64,000 bases of DNA from Fusibacter_A sp965140735 (GTDB lineage: Bacteria; Bacillota; Clostridia; Peptostreptococcales; Acidaminobacteraceae), in contig OZ223306.1 of the NCBI GenBank assembly GCA_965140735.1, forward strand, positions 2,790,001-2,854,000, given 5' to 3'. The position numbers and the translations under genes were made by a program. Positions 8,432 to 16,794 of this stretch are shown here, one piece after another (within the stretch, counting starts at the first letter, position 1; each line of letters begins with the position of its first letter). The notes under the pieces are model-generated. The model did not search any database. It was given only the letters and a program-made list of their open reading frames with translations, and was not told the DNA's origin.

Positions 8432-9028
8432 ATGGAAAAGAAATACCGGAAAAATATTAGTAAAGGGCACAACTTATTAATAGTCTTGATCATTGGGTTT
8501 TCTATTTTTATGCCCCTATTGATTACAAGTGCTGATGACATGCAAGTTAATGTTTTTGGATTCCCAATATACTTTAATGGGGAAGAAATTGCTTTGGATA
8601 AAGGACTCATCATTGATGGACACACATATGTTCAGCTAAAAGAGTTTTGCGAAAAAGTTAACATTCAAGTTGATTGGGTTGACCCTGAATATCATCAGAT
8701 GTTAATACCAGGCGGAAATTTTCCTAGTGGCGTTAATTTAACTAATTCTAGCTTCATCTACGTCAAAAATGATATAACCAAATTTGATAATGGCAAAGAA
8801 AACATCACTGGTGTTGAAATTTCAAATATCTATAACAAATATCAATCTACCAATAAGACATTACACTATTCTTTTGATGATAAGGGTTTTGTAATTAGAA
8901 CAGAAGGTTCTGAACAAATTATACCGCTAGGTTATAATCCAAGTTATGGTAGGATGTACTTAGAAGTAAACGAGTTTAAAGAAAAAATTTTACCATATCT
9001 TGTTGATATTTGTATGCAGGAAATATAG
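8432..9028 (+). CDS. Exported protein with copper-amine-oxidase N-terminal-like (stalk) domain
   Basis: A 198-residue protein with an N-terminal signal sequence (hydrophobic residues 14-32) followed by a domain resembling the copper amine oxidase N-terminal/stalk fold (PF07833). The pattern is FNGEEIALDKGLIIDGHTYVQLKEFCEKVN, then VDWVDPEYHQMLI, where a short hairpin precedes an Ile-Asp-Gly-x-Thr-Tyr-Val segment. In Firmicutes this domain is a common cell-surface module, not an oxidase. The C-terminal 100 residues are unassigned. ATG chosen from GAGGAG and the promoter at 8379. Confidence 0.6.
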   Translation: MEKKYRKNISKGHNLLIVLIIGFSIFMPLLITSADDMQVNVFGFPIYFNGEEIALDKGLIIDGHTYVQLKEFCEKVNIQVDWVDPEYHQMLIPGGNFPSGVNLTNSSFIYVKNDITKFDNGKENITGVEISNIYNKYQSTNKTLHYSFDDKGFVIRTEGSEQIIPLGYNPSYGRMYLEVNEFKEKILPYLVDICMQEI

Positions 9029-9064
9029 AATAACAATATCATTATTCTATTGTGTCTGTTTTTC
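9026..9064 (+). terminator. Terminator of the stalk-domain gene
   Basis: Perfect 8-bp arms TAGAATAA/TTATTCTA, beginning at the TAG stop codon and followed by TTGTGTCTGTTTTT. Confidence 0.6.
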
Positions 9065-9106
9065 ACGCAGATACATGAATAGGGTGATTTTTTTTAGTCA
9101 CCAAAA

Positions 9107-9141
9107 CTAAAAAAAGAAGAAGGTCGAATTAGATCTTCTTC
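9107..9141 (-). terminator. Terminator of the peptide ABC operon
   Basis: Minus strand: GAAGAAGATC, a six-base loop and GACCTTCTTC (one G-T pair), followed by TTTTTTTAG. It lies 65 bases beyond the last gene of the operon. Confidence 0.75.
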
Positions 9142-9206
9142 CTTCTTCTATCTTATTACTCATATTTTCTTTTCACGCCAATCTATCTTTTCTTACTCAC
9201 AAAATC

Positions 9207-10175
9207 TTACTCGTCATACAAATGACATGCCACCTGTCTTTTCGGCGCTATCTGTATCATCGTCGGTTCTACCTCTGAACAAATCGGCTTTGCATACTTA
9301 CACCGCGTTCTAAATCGGCAACCAGATGGTAAATCCACTGGATTTGGCAGGTCGCCAAATAGGATACTTTCAAAGTTTGAATCCGTCCCGATCTTCGGTA
9401 TGGATTGAAGTAGACCCATGGTATAAGGATGAAGTGGCTCTTTATAGAGTGATCCACTATCTGCAATCTCCACCATTTTACCAAGATACATAACTCCGAT
9501 CCTATGAGAAATATGCTTCACCATAGAGAGATCATGTGCGATAAACAAGTATGAAACACCTGTTTTTTCTTGTATGGTTTCAAGTTTATTGATGATCTGT
9601 GCTTGTATGGAAACATCCAGTGCTGAAATGGGTTCATCACAGAGGATAAAATCAGGTTCTACTGAAATTGCTCTTGCGATGCCCAGTCTTTGCCTTTGTC
9701 CACCACTAAATTCATGTGGAAATTTATCAACCGAAGTTGCATCTAGTCCTACGATTTCCAGAGACTCTTTTATTTTAGCCTCCAAATCACGCCTAGATAG
9801 ACTTGTATGAATTTGAAGTGGCTCCGATAAAATTTCTCTCACATTCATTGAAGGATTCAGAGATGAATAGGGATCTTGAAATATAATCTGCATTTTTTTC
9901 TTGTAAGGATGAAGACTTTTACCCTTTAATTTTGTGATTTCATTGCCACTAAAATAGATTTTACCCTCTGTAGCGTCGTATAACCTTGTGATGGTTCTGC
10001 CAAGTGTTGACTTACCACATCCAGATTCACCAACTACGCCAAAAGTTTCACCCTTTCCGATTTCAAAGGTAACACCATCTACAGCTTTTAAAATTTTCTT
10101 TTCTTTCAGCAGACCATGATCCACTTGAAAATGTTTTTTCAAATTTTCTATTTGAATAATCGCTTCTTTATGCAT
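9207..10175 (-). CDS. dppF: Oligopeptide/dipeptide ABC ATPase, DppF/OppF type
   Basis: A 322-residue ABC ATPase: Walker A GESGCGKST, signature FSGGQRQR, Walker B FILCDEPIS. It has the C-terminal oligopeptide-transporter extension with the Cys cluster CRFRTRCKYAKPIC, which marks the Opp/Dpp F-type subunits. I place the start at the ATG at 10175, not at an earlier in-frame ATG (10205), because GGAGG lies five bases before it and it overlaps the dppD stop by eight bases (ATGCATAA), a typical coupling. Last gene of the sigma-54-promoted operon. It partners DppD to power peptide import through DppBC. Confidence 0.92.
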   Translation of the reverse strand: MHKEAIIQIENLKKHFQVDHGLLKEKKILKAVDGVTFEIGKGETFGVVGESGCGKSTLGRTITRLYDATEGKIYFSGNEITKLKGKSLHPYKKKMQIIFQDPYSSLNPSMNVREILSEPLQIHTSLSRRDLEAKIKESLEIVGLDATSVDKFPHEFSGGQRQRLGIARAISVEPDFILCDEPISALDVSIQAQIINKLETIQEKTGVSYLFIAHDLSMVKHISHRIGVMYLGKMVEIADSGSLYKEPLHPYTMGLLQSIPKIGTDSNFESILFGDLPNPVDLPSGCRFRTRCKYAKPICSEVEPTMIQIAPKRQVACHLYDE

Positions 10176-11160
10176 CACTACCTCCATCCACATTGTCGCT
10201 TCCATTCAAATGACAATAAGATGAATGTGTCTTTGAAAAAGCATGCTTTTCTGGCATTTTATGACCACAAATCGCCATTGCGTGTTTACATCTAGGTGCA
10301 AAAGGACAACCTTTAGGCATATTGTCAAGTGTAGGGGCTATCCCCTCAATCGGCTCAAGCTTAGACTTTTCTTCACTCTCCAAATCAGGAATAGATTCCA
10401 TAAGTGCTAATGTATAAGGATGTTTAGGCGTATCAAAAATCTCTGTCCGCGTGCCTTCTTCTAAAATTTTGCCACCATACATCACAATAATTCTGTGACA
10501 CATATTATAAACCACCGCAAGATCATGCGTGATTAAAACCACTGCCATTTTATTTTTTGCTTGTAGTTTTTTAATCAATTTTAAAATTTGAAATTGAATG
10601 GTGACATCCAGTGCCGTGGTAGGTTCATCAGCGATTAAGAGCTTTGGTGAATTCACTAAAGCCATCCCGATGACCACGCGCTGTCTCATGCCCCCTGAAA
10701 ATTCATGTGGATATTGAGCCAATCTGCGTTTGGCATCTGGTATCTCAACGATATTCAAAATATCTTCTGCCTGTTTTCTAGCAGACAAACGATCTACCTT
10801 TTGATGTCGCATAATAACTTCTTCAATATGATAACCAATCGTTTTGAGCGGGTTCAAAGCAGTCATAGGATCTTGAAATATCATTGTAATATCGTTACCC
10901 AGTAAAGCACGCTTTTCTTCAGGTTTAATTTTAAGCAAATTGGTCCCTTTAAAAAGAATTTCGCCTTTTTCAATACTGCCATTTGACGGTAAGATACCCA
11001 CGACAGATTTCATGGTGACACTTTTACCACTTCCCGATTCGCCAACAATCCCAAGTATTTCACCTTCATCCACATGTAAACTTACATCTCTTATGGCCAA
11101 AAATTTATGCTTTTTAATCGCAAAGGAGGTCTCTAAATGATTAACTTCTAATACTTTCAT
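10168..11160 (-). CDS. dppD: Oligopeptide/dipeptide ABC ATPase, DppD/OppD type
   Basis: A 330-residue ABC ATPase with GESGSGKS, FSGGMRQR and LLIADEPTT, and the OppD-type C-terminal extension with CPFAPRCKHAMAIC, which in relatives binds an iron-sulphur cluster. The ATG at 11160 follows GGAGG and touches the dppC stop codon. Forms the ATPase heterodimer with DppF. Confidence 0.93.
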   Translation of the reverse strand: MKVLEVNHLETSFAIKKHKFLAIRDVSLHVDEGEILGIVGESGSGKSVTMKSVVGILPSNGSIEKGEILFKGTNLLKIKPEEKRALLGNDITMIFQDPMTALNPLKTIGYHIEEVIMRHQKVDRLSARKQAEDILNIVEIPDAKRRLAQYPHEFSGGMRQRVVIGMALVNSPKLLIADEPTTALDVTIQFQILKLIKKLQAKNKMAVVLITHDLAVVYNMCHRIIVMYGGKILEEGTRTEIFDTPKHPYTLALMESIPDLESEEKSKLEPIEGIAPTLDNMPKGCPFAPRCKHAMAICGHKMPEKHAFSKTHSSYCHLNGSDNVDGGSDA

Positions 11161-12008
11161 TAATTACCTCCTGCTGATTTCGGATCAACTACGACTCTAA
11201 AAAGATTGCCTAGTTTGTTAAAACTGTATACGGTCAACAAGATCATAAGCCCAGGAATCAATGCCAAATGTGGTGAATCACTTAAAAAACCTTGTGAGTT
11301 TTTAAGCATGCTCCCCCAAGAAGACATGGGTGCTTTTACGCCAAGGCCTAAGAAACTCAACGTAGATTCTATGATGATGGCATCTGGTATAAAAATGGTT
11401 GCCGTTACCACTACCGTGGGCAATAGCCCTGGCAGTATATGTTTTTTCATAATGTTAAAGTGGGACTGCCCCGATGCCTTGGCATACATCACATATTCTC
11501 TTTGATTGAGTGATAAAGTCTCTGCCCGTACAATACGTGCGGCACGCATCCAACTAAAACCGCCAATGACGATGACAATTGCCCAAATACCACCTTGTAT
11601 GAAAATACTGATCACTGTCACCAAGATCATCCAAGGTATCGAAGAAAGGACATCGACAAACCGCATCAAAATCGTATCTACAATACCACCAAAATACCCA
11701 CTTACAATACCGACTATCGTTCCAATTACAGTGGAAGTCACCATTGCGAGTATCCCCACCGTTAATGACACTCTCGCACCATAAAGCGAACGTGTTAAGT
11801 AATCTCTTCCCACTTCATCCGTTCCAAACCAATGTTCAGCTGAAGGTGGATTTCTCATCATCTTCACATTTGTAAGATTAGGATCATGCGGTGATAGAAA
11901 AGCAAAAATAGCTAATAAGGCCATAACGACTAATATACCCAATGCCACTTTTGCATAGAAATCTTCCTTAAATTTTTCTTTTAGCATTTCAAATCGTCTA
12001 TTTTTCAT
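11160..12008 (-). CDS. dppC: Peptide ABC permease, DppC type
   Basis: A 282-residue permease with an N-terminal anchor helix, then the family signature FGTDEVGRDYLTRSLYGARVSL and about five more helices. The EAA-type loop is seen near residue 185 (EYVMYAKASGQSHFNIMKKHILPG). The start overlaps the dppB stop by four bases (ATGA), so translation is probably coupled. Confidence 0.93.
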   Translation of the reverse strand: MKNRRFEMLKEKFKEDFYAKVALGILVVMALLAIFAFLSPHDPNLTNVKMMRNPPSAEHWFGTDEVGRDYLTRSLYGARVSLTVGILAMVTSTVIGTIVGIVSGYFGGIVDTILMRFVDVLSSIPWMILVTVISIFIQGGIWAIVIVIGGFSWMRAARIVRAETLSLNQREYVMYAKASGQSHFNIMKKHILPGLLPTVVVTATIFIPDAIIIESTLSFLGLGVKAPMSSWGSMLKNSQGFLSDSPHLALIPGLMILLTVYSFNKLGNLFRVVVDPKSAGGN

Positions 12009-12964
12009 GAGTTCCCCAAATCTTTTATTCTAGTATCAATTAAACCATAAAGGATATCTGCCAACAAGTTACCGATGATAACAAGACTCGATGACAAGAT
12101 CAGTATAACCAGTATGATTGGAAAGTCAAACCCTCTAATGGCACCGAGAAAATACGGTCCCACACCTGGCCAAGAAAAAATACTCTCGGTTACAAAAGCG
12201 CCTGTAACAAGCATTGGTAACGACATTCCAACCAAAGTAATAAGTGGCAAAAGTGCGTTTTTAAGCACATGTCTAAATAAAATATGCCTTTCCGTCGCCC
12301 CATAAGTACGCTGTACAGACACATAGTCTTCTGCCAATTGGCCTATAGTGGAACTTCTGACATACCGAATCATTTGTGGTAAGAATGCAATGGTCAATGT
12401 GACACATGGCAAAATCATATGCCTAATTAAATCATGTACTGATTTTTCTTGTCCTGTGGTATACATCCCAAGTGATGGGAGTAAATTTAATTTATAAGAA
12501 AAAATATAAAGAAATATAAGACCCATCCAAAATGTGGGTGTGGACATTGTTAGGGAACAAAACCCATCTACGATTTTATCAATAAAGGTCCCCTGCTTTG
12601 CGCCAGAAACCAGACCAAGAATTACTGCAATTATTAGGGCGATTAAATAAGAAGGGACAACAATTAACATCGTTGCAGGAATCCTCTGAGATAAAGCTTC
12701 TTTTATATTCGAATGCGTTACAATTGAATATCCAAAATCACCTGATAGCGTCTTTTTAGCCCAGGCCAAGTATTGTATATAGATAGGATCATTTAAACCA
12801 TATTCCTCTTTTAATGCCTCAACAAATTCTGCTGACATGTCTGGCGTGGTAATCGAATCCACTGCATCATATGGCGCCATCTGTATAAGTGTAAATGTTA
12901 ATACTGAAATTAAAATCACAAGTGGAATGGCTTGTAAAATTCTCTTTGCAATGTATTTCCCCAT
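12005..12964 (-). CDS. dppB: Peptide ABC permease, DppB type
   Basis: A 319-residue permease of the OppB/DppB family: N-terminal helix, the LNDPIYIQYLAWAKKTLSGDFG stretch, five more helices and an EAA loop (DYVSVQRTYGATERHILFRHVLKNALLP). ATG at 12964 with GGAGG upstream. It lies 110 bases after the binding-protein gene, with a stem-loop between, an arrangement that commonly gives more binding protein than permease. Confidence 0.93.
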   Translation of the reverse strand: MGKYIAKRILQAIPLVILISVLTFTLIQMAPYDAVDSITTPDMSAEFVEALKEEYGLNDPIYIQYLAWAKKTLSGDFGYSIVTHSNIKEALSQRIPATMLIVVPSYLIALIIAVILGLVSGAKQGTFIDKIVDGFCSLTMSTPTFWMGLIFLYIFSYKLNLLPSLGMYTTGQEKSVHDLIRHMILPCVTLTIAFLPQMIRYVRSSTIGQLAEDYVSVQRTYGATERHILFRHVLKNALLPLITLVGMSLPMLVTGAFVTESIFSWPGVGPYFLGAIRGFDFPIILVILILSSSLVIIGNLLADILYGLIDTRIKDLGNS

Positions 12965-13025
12965 GGATTTTCCTCCATTAAAATCATAATCAAAAGAAAG
13001 CTCACGCCTCTTTGAAAAGTTGTAA

Positions 13026-13053
13026 ATCTGACAGCCCAGATAGGCTGTCAGAT
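13026..13053 (-). other. Intercistronic stem-loop
   Basis: Perfect 11-bp arms ATCTGACAGCC/GGCTGTCAGAT with a six-base loop, between the binding-protein gene and dppB. No T-run follows on the minus strand, so it is more likely a 3'-end stabiliser or partial attenuator than a full terminator. Confidence 0.6.
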
Positions 13054-13073
13054 ATTATAAAAAATTTAACCTT

Positions 13074-14699
13074 CTATTTAACTTCAAACAATTTAGACAT
13101 ATCTTCAAAAGTAAAGATAGGCACCAATTTAGCAGCATCAATCCCGCCGATTCTGTTAGAAACAGCTATAATACGCTTGTTTTCTGTTAATGGTAGGAAG
13201 AAAGCTTCGTCAATTAAAGTTTTTTGAAGATCAACATAGATCGCTTCTCTTTTACTCACATCTAGCTCTTTTTTACCATCACTAAAGTCCTTATCAATCG
13301 TCGCATTTTTTATACCAGAAAAATTGGCTTCGCCATCAGATACAAATAGAGTCGCGTAGTTATCAGGATCAATTCCCATGATATAACCACCCATAAATAG
13401 ATCGAAATCAGCTGTTTTTGGATATAGAGCATTATTGTACATAGCACCAGAATCAAGTGGTACTAATTCACATTCGATACCCGCTGAATTAAGATTTGCT
13501 TGAATTAACAAACCTTGAGTTTCATAAACTTGGTTATTTGCAACATAAGCTAAACGTACCTTTGGATTTTTAACGCCAGATTTTGCCAAATACTCTGCCG
13601 ATTTTTCGAGATTATAGCCGTAAGGCTCTACATCTTCCGTTGAAAAAGTTGCATTTTCTGGTAAGAATGAATGTGGATTTCTTGCATACTCTTCAGAAAC
13701 GTAAACTGAAGTAATTAAATCTTCTTTATTGATAGCATAAAGAATTGCTTTTCTGAAATCTTTATTGTCCATATTTTCTCTGTAAACCACAGCAGACATA
13801 TAGCCAATTCTATTTTCAGTATATGGTGCAATCGTGAATTTTGAAGCATCTAATTTTTCAACATCAATTGGTAGTATTGAAAGTGCATCTAGTTCGCCGT
13901 TTTGCAAAGCAATAAGTGCTGCATTGGCATCCATAACAATTTTGAAGACCACTGTATCAATCTCTGGTTCTCCTAAGAAGTAATCTTCATTTTTAACTAA
14001 AGTTAAATTATCGCCTTCTGAGTAAGAACTGAATTTGTAAGGTCCTGTTCCAATAGGATTCGCATTTTTAGGATTCACTTTAAATTCTTCTTCTCCAGCC
14101 CATATGTGCTCTGGTACGATAAATTTCTCTTGAGAAAGTAATTCAAGTGCATATGGAATTGCATATGGGAATACAAATTTAACGGTATAATCATCCACTT
14201 TTTCAACCACGAGCGGATTACCATCAAATTGAAGCACATCATGTCCATTTGCAGTTGGTATTTTCATGATCGTGTTGTAAGTAAACACAACATCATCTGC
14301 AGTAAACGGTTCACCATCATGCCATTTTACACCTTCTCTTAACTTAGCAGTGTAAGTCAATCCATCTTCAGACGCTTGTACATCCGTCGCTAAGAAATAT
14401 TCTAAGCTACCATCTGCGTTGATTACAAATAGTGGTGAAAACATCGCCTTTGTCGCCATTAGATCGTATCGACCACTTGCTGTTGTTGCATTGATATTGT
14501 TCGTAGGATCACCGTCAATACCCATTACAAATAATTCTTTTGCTGCCGCTGGTTCTGTTGCCTCAACCGGTTCTGTTGGCTCTGTACTTGGCGTCTGTGC
14601 TGCATCAGGTGTAGTGCCAGCATCTTTTGAGCCGCAACCTGTTGCTAAAAACATCATAATCGCCAATACAGAAATAATCATGCTTAATTTCTTTTTCAT
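13074..14699 (-). CDS. Peptide ABC substrate-binding lipoprotein (SBP family 5)
   Basis: A 541-residue extracellular lipoprotein: signal peptide with lipobox LATGC (Cys22), a Thr/Pro/Glu-rich linker (residues 30-55), then the SBP_bac_5 fold. Family motifs include the LREGVKWHDGEPFTADDVVFTYN stretch near residue 125 and NPIGTGPYKFSSYSEGDNLTLVKN near 215. It delivers peptides to DppBC. The gene is separated from a paralogue upstream by the structured repeat at 14725-14848 and has no promoter of its own that I can see, so it is probably read from the sigma-54 promoter at 16547. Confidence 0.93.
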   Translation of the reverse strand: MKKKLSMIISVLAIMMFLATGCGSKDAGTTPDAAQTPSTEPTEPVEATEPAAAKELFVMGIDGDPTNNINATTASGRYDLMATKAMFSPLFVINADGSLEYFLATDVQASEDGLTYTAKLREGVKWHDGEPFTADDVVFTYNTIMKIPTANGHDVLQFDGNPLVVEKVDDYTVKFVFPYAIPYALELLSQEKFIVPEHIWAGEEEFKVNPKNANPIGTGPYKFSSYSEGDNLTLVKNEDYFLGEPEIDTVVFKIVMDANAALIALQNGELDALSILPIDVEKLDASKFTIAPYTENRIGYMSAVVYRENMDNKDFRKAILYAINKEDLITSVYVSEEYARNPHSFLPENATFSTEDVEPYGYNLEKSAEYLAKSGVKNPKVRLAYVANNQVYETQGLLIQANLNSAGIECELVPLDSGAMYNNALYPKTADFDLFMGGYIMGIDPDNYATLFVSDGEANFSGIKNATIDKDFSDGKKELDVSKREAIYVDLQKTLIDEAFFLPLTENKRIIAVSNRIGGIDAAKLVPIFTFEDMSKLFEVK

Positions 14700-14724
14700 T
14701 TTTTTGCCCCCTTTAATCTAGTTT

Positions 14725-14848
14725 ATGGTTAGAGTGTCAAAAGTCAGTTTCGCATTAACCCTATACCATATGCTGTATCGCGTACTTACCGTAAACGACA
14801 TCATATGGTGTAGGGTTGCTCAACTATTGGATTTGACACCCTAACCAT
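14725..14848. repeat. Structured dispersed repeat, copy A
   Basis: Nested inverted repeat of 124 bp. Outer arms ATGGTTAGaGTGTCAAA/TTTGACACcCTAACCAT (16 of 17 match). Inner arms AACCCTAtACCATATG/CATATGGTgTAGGGTT. The central 29-base core CTGTATCGCGTA...CGTAAACGACAT is shared with copies at 16600 and 37156. It fills the gap between the two binding-protein genes. Confidence 0.8.
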
Positions 14849-14863
14849 TTATATAATTTAAAA

Positions 14864-16519
14864 CTATTCTTCAAAGTACCATTCATGTACTCTGTAGAAA
14901 TAATTATATGGATAAAATTCAGCTCCTCTGAGCCTTGCAGATTTTGCACGTCCCTCTGTCCAGTTATATAAAAATATGATTGGCATCTGCTTATTAATTA
15001 AAACAGCAACTTCCTCATAGATCTGTTGCCTCTCAAGCTTATCAAGTGTCCTTACGCCCATATCCAATAATTGATCTAGTCTATCATTTGAAAATCTACT
15101 GTAATTTCGAATGGAGATCGAATCGCTAGAAAACATGACTGACACATCTGGATCAAGGTCAAAACCATTTCCAATTAAAGCCATCTCATACTGACCTGTA
15201 CGCATTAAATCTAAGAGCTCATTAAATTCTACTTTTGAGAGGACAACTTCAATCCCTATTTGACTCAAATTCTCTTGAATAACAGAGGCCGACAGTTCTC
15301 TAGCTTTATTCCCGGAAGGATAAATTAAGGATAAGACCACTGGTTTATTTTCATAATACAAAATGCCTTCTTTATAGACGAACTCAGCACTACCAGTTAG
15401 CGTTCTAAGCGCTTTGGCTGTACTATAAGAATACTTGTTGATCTTACTGTCATCAGGATATACCCAGCTGTCTTTCTTATAGACTGTATTGGCAACATTG
15501 CCATGCCCAAAGATTAAAGTATTTACAATACTTTCTCTGTCAATCGCCATGGTCAAAGCTTGCCTTACATAAGTGTTTTTAAGAATTTCATTTTCTGTAT
15601 TCAAGGTCATGCTTTGAAATGAATTATAGTCCACTTCTTCGATTCGAATACCTGCATCTTCATATAGTTGCAAATCATTTGGAGCCATAGAGGCAATTTG
15701 CATCACATCAAGTTGACCATTGATCATTTTAATTTGCGCAGTCTCACTGTTCATAATTTGTACTGCTATATGCTCAATCTTAGGCTCTCCACCCCAATAA
15801 TCACTATATCTAACCAGCCTTACTTCCTGATTAGGTGTAACACTTTCCACTGAATAAGGACCTGTACCAACTGTAGTAGTCAATACTGATATATCCTCAT
15901 AGACATGTTCAATATCGACATCTTTCCAGATGTGCTCTGGAAAGATCTTGATATTTCCGATTTTTTCTAGAATCGGTGCATAAACAGATTTTGTTGTTAT
16001 TTTAATAGTCTGATTATCGACAATTTTGATACCAGTGATGTCAGTTGCTTTTCCACTATGATAGTCTTCTACCCCTTCAATAGCAGAAATATCCACATAT
16101 TTTTCACCATCATAATAGGGATCTGCTATATACTTTAATGAAAATAAGACATCATTTGCCGTAAAAGGTTCACCATCTTGCCATTTAACATTTTTTCTCA
16201 AGAAAAAAGTAATGGTTTTTTGATCTTCCGACAGAGTCCACTTCTCAGCTAAAATACCTTCGTATTCATTTGAAGGATTGACCATAACCAGAGGTTCATA
16301 TGCCAAGCTCATAATAACATCGTCATAATCACTTTTTTCATATTGAGGCGCAAATATCCCCGATGGTGCACTCCATAAACCATACTTTAATTCATTATCA
16401 TGTACAGCGTCTTGGGTATCATTATCATTTTGTCCTTCAATATGATTTTTATTAAATTCGCAACCTACGACAGATACCATCAAGGCTACTGAAATTATCA
16501 CTGCTATTATTTTTTTCAT
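14864..16519 (-). CDS. Second peptide ABC substrate-binding lipoprotein (SBP family 5)
   Basis: A 551-residue paralogue of the downstream binding protein. Signal peptide with lipobox VVGC (Cys20), then the SBP_bac_5 fold (FFLRKNVKWQDGEPFTANDVLFSLK near residue 112; TVGTGPYSVESV near 212). It is more divergent and shorter in its linker than the other copy. It is the first gene after the sigma-54 promoter. Two different binding proteins feeding one DppBCDF transporter would widen its substrate range (inference). Confidence 0.92.
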   Translation of the reverse strand: MKKIIAVIISVALMVSVVGCEFNKNHIEGQNDNDTQDAVHDNELKYGLWSAPSGIFAPQYEKSDYDDVIMSLAYEPLVMVNPSNEYEGILAEKWTLSEDQKTITFFLRKNVKWQDGEPFTANDVLFSLKYIADPYYDGEKYVDISAIEGVEDYHSGKATDITGIKIVDNQTIKITTKSVYAPILEKIGNIKIFPEHIWKDVDIEHVYEDISVLTTTVGTGPYSVESVTPNQEVRLVRYSDYWGGEPKIEHIAVQIMNSETAQIKMINGQLDVMQIASMAPNDLQLYEDAGIRIEEVDYNSFQSMTLNTENEILKNTYVRQALTMAIDRESIVNTLIFGHGNVANTVYKKDSWVYPDDSKINKYSYSTAKALRTLTGSAEFVYKEGILYYENKPVVLSLIYPSGNKARELSASVIQENLSQIGIEVVLSKVEFNELLDLMRTGQYEMALIGNGFDLDPDVSVMFSSDSISIRNYSRFSNDRLDQLLDMGVRTLDKLERQQIYEEVAVLINKQMPIIFLYNWTEGRAKSARLRGAEFYPYNYFYRVHEWYFEE

Positions 16520-16546
16520 ATGATACTCCTATTCTCATATTATATA

Positions 16547-16561
16547 GCAATTATCATGCCA
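16547..16561 (-). promoter_or_regulatory. Sigma-54 (-24/-12) promoter
   Basis: Minus strand TGGCATGATAATTGC, matching TGGCAY-N5-TTGC with GG and GC at the required spacing, 27 bases before the ATG at 16519. The NtrC-type activator encoded just upstream has the GAFTGA loop needed to open sigma-54 complexes, so both halves of the system are present. Confidence 0.85.
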
Positions 16562-16599
16562 ACCTTAAAGTCCGCTTTTTCCCTAACTATTTTCTAGAG

Positions 16600-16737
16600 T
16601 TAGAGTGTTAAAAGTCTGTTTCGCATAACTCCTCTACACTATGCTGTATAGCGTAATTCCCGTAAACGACATCATAGGATAGAGGGGTTCTTAACTTTTA
16701 ACTTTTGACTTTTGACTTTTGACTTTTGACACTCTAA
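16600..16737. repeat. Structured dispersed repeat, copy B, with heptamer expansion
   Basis: 138 bp. Outer arms TTAGAGTGTtAAAAGT/ACTTTTGACACTCTAA, inner arms around CTCTAcaCTATG/CATAGgaTAGAG, and the same core as copy A (CTGTATAGCGTA...CGTAAACGACAT). The right arm contains five tandem 7-base units (ACTTTTA then four ACTTTTG, 16694-16728). It lies between the regulator terminator and the sigma-54 promoter, where activator sites would be expected. Confidence 0.8.
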
Positions 16738-16752
16738 TCCTCTATACGATTC

Positions 16753-16779
16753 AAAAAAACCCCGCAAAATTTGCAGGGT
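16753..16779 (-). terminator. Terminator of the two-component operon
   Basis: Minus strand ACCCTGCAAA/TTTGCGGGGT hairpin followed by TTTTTTT, 15 bases after the regulator stop codon. Confidence 0.8.
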
Positions 16780-16794
16780 ATGATATTTTTGCAG

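Noticed and set aside
16694..16728. Heptamer tract as a CRISPR-like array
   Set aside because: Units are seven bases, directly adjacent and without spacers; it is a simple slippage tract.
14725..16737. Reading the structured repeats as integron attC sites
   Set aside because: They are nested palindromes of suitable size, but copies are dispersed in both orientations with no cassette array or integrase, and the attC end motifs are not evident.
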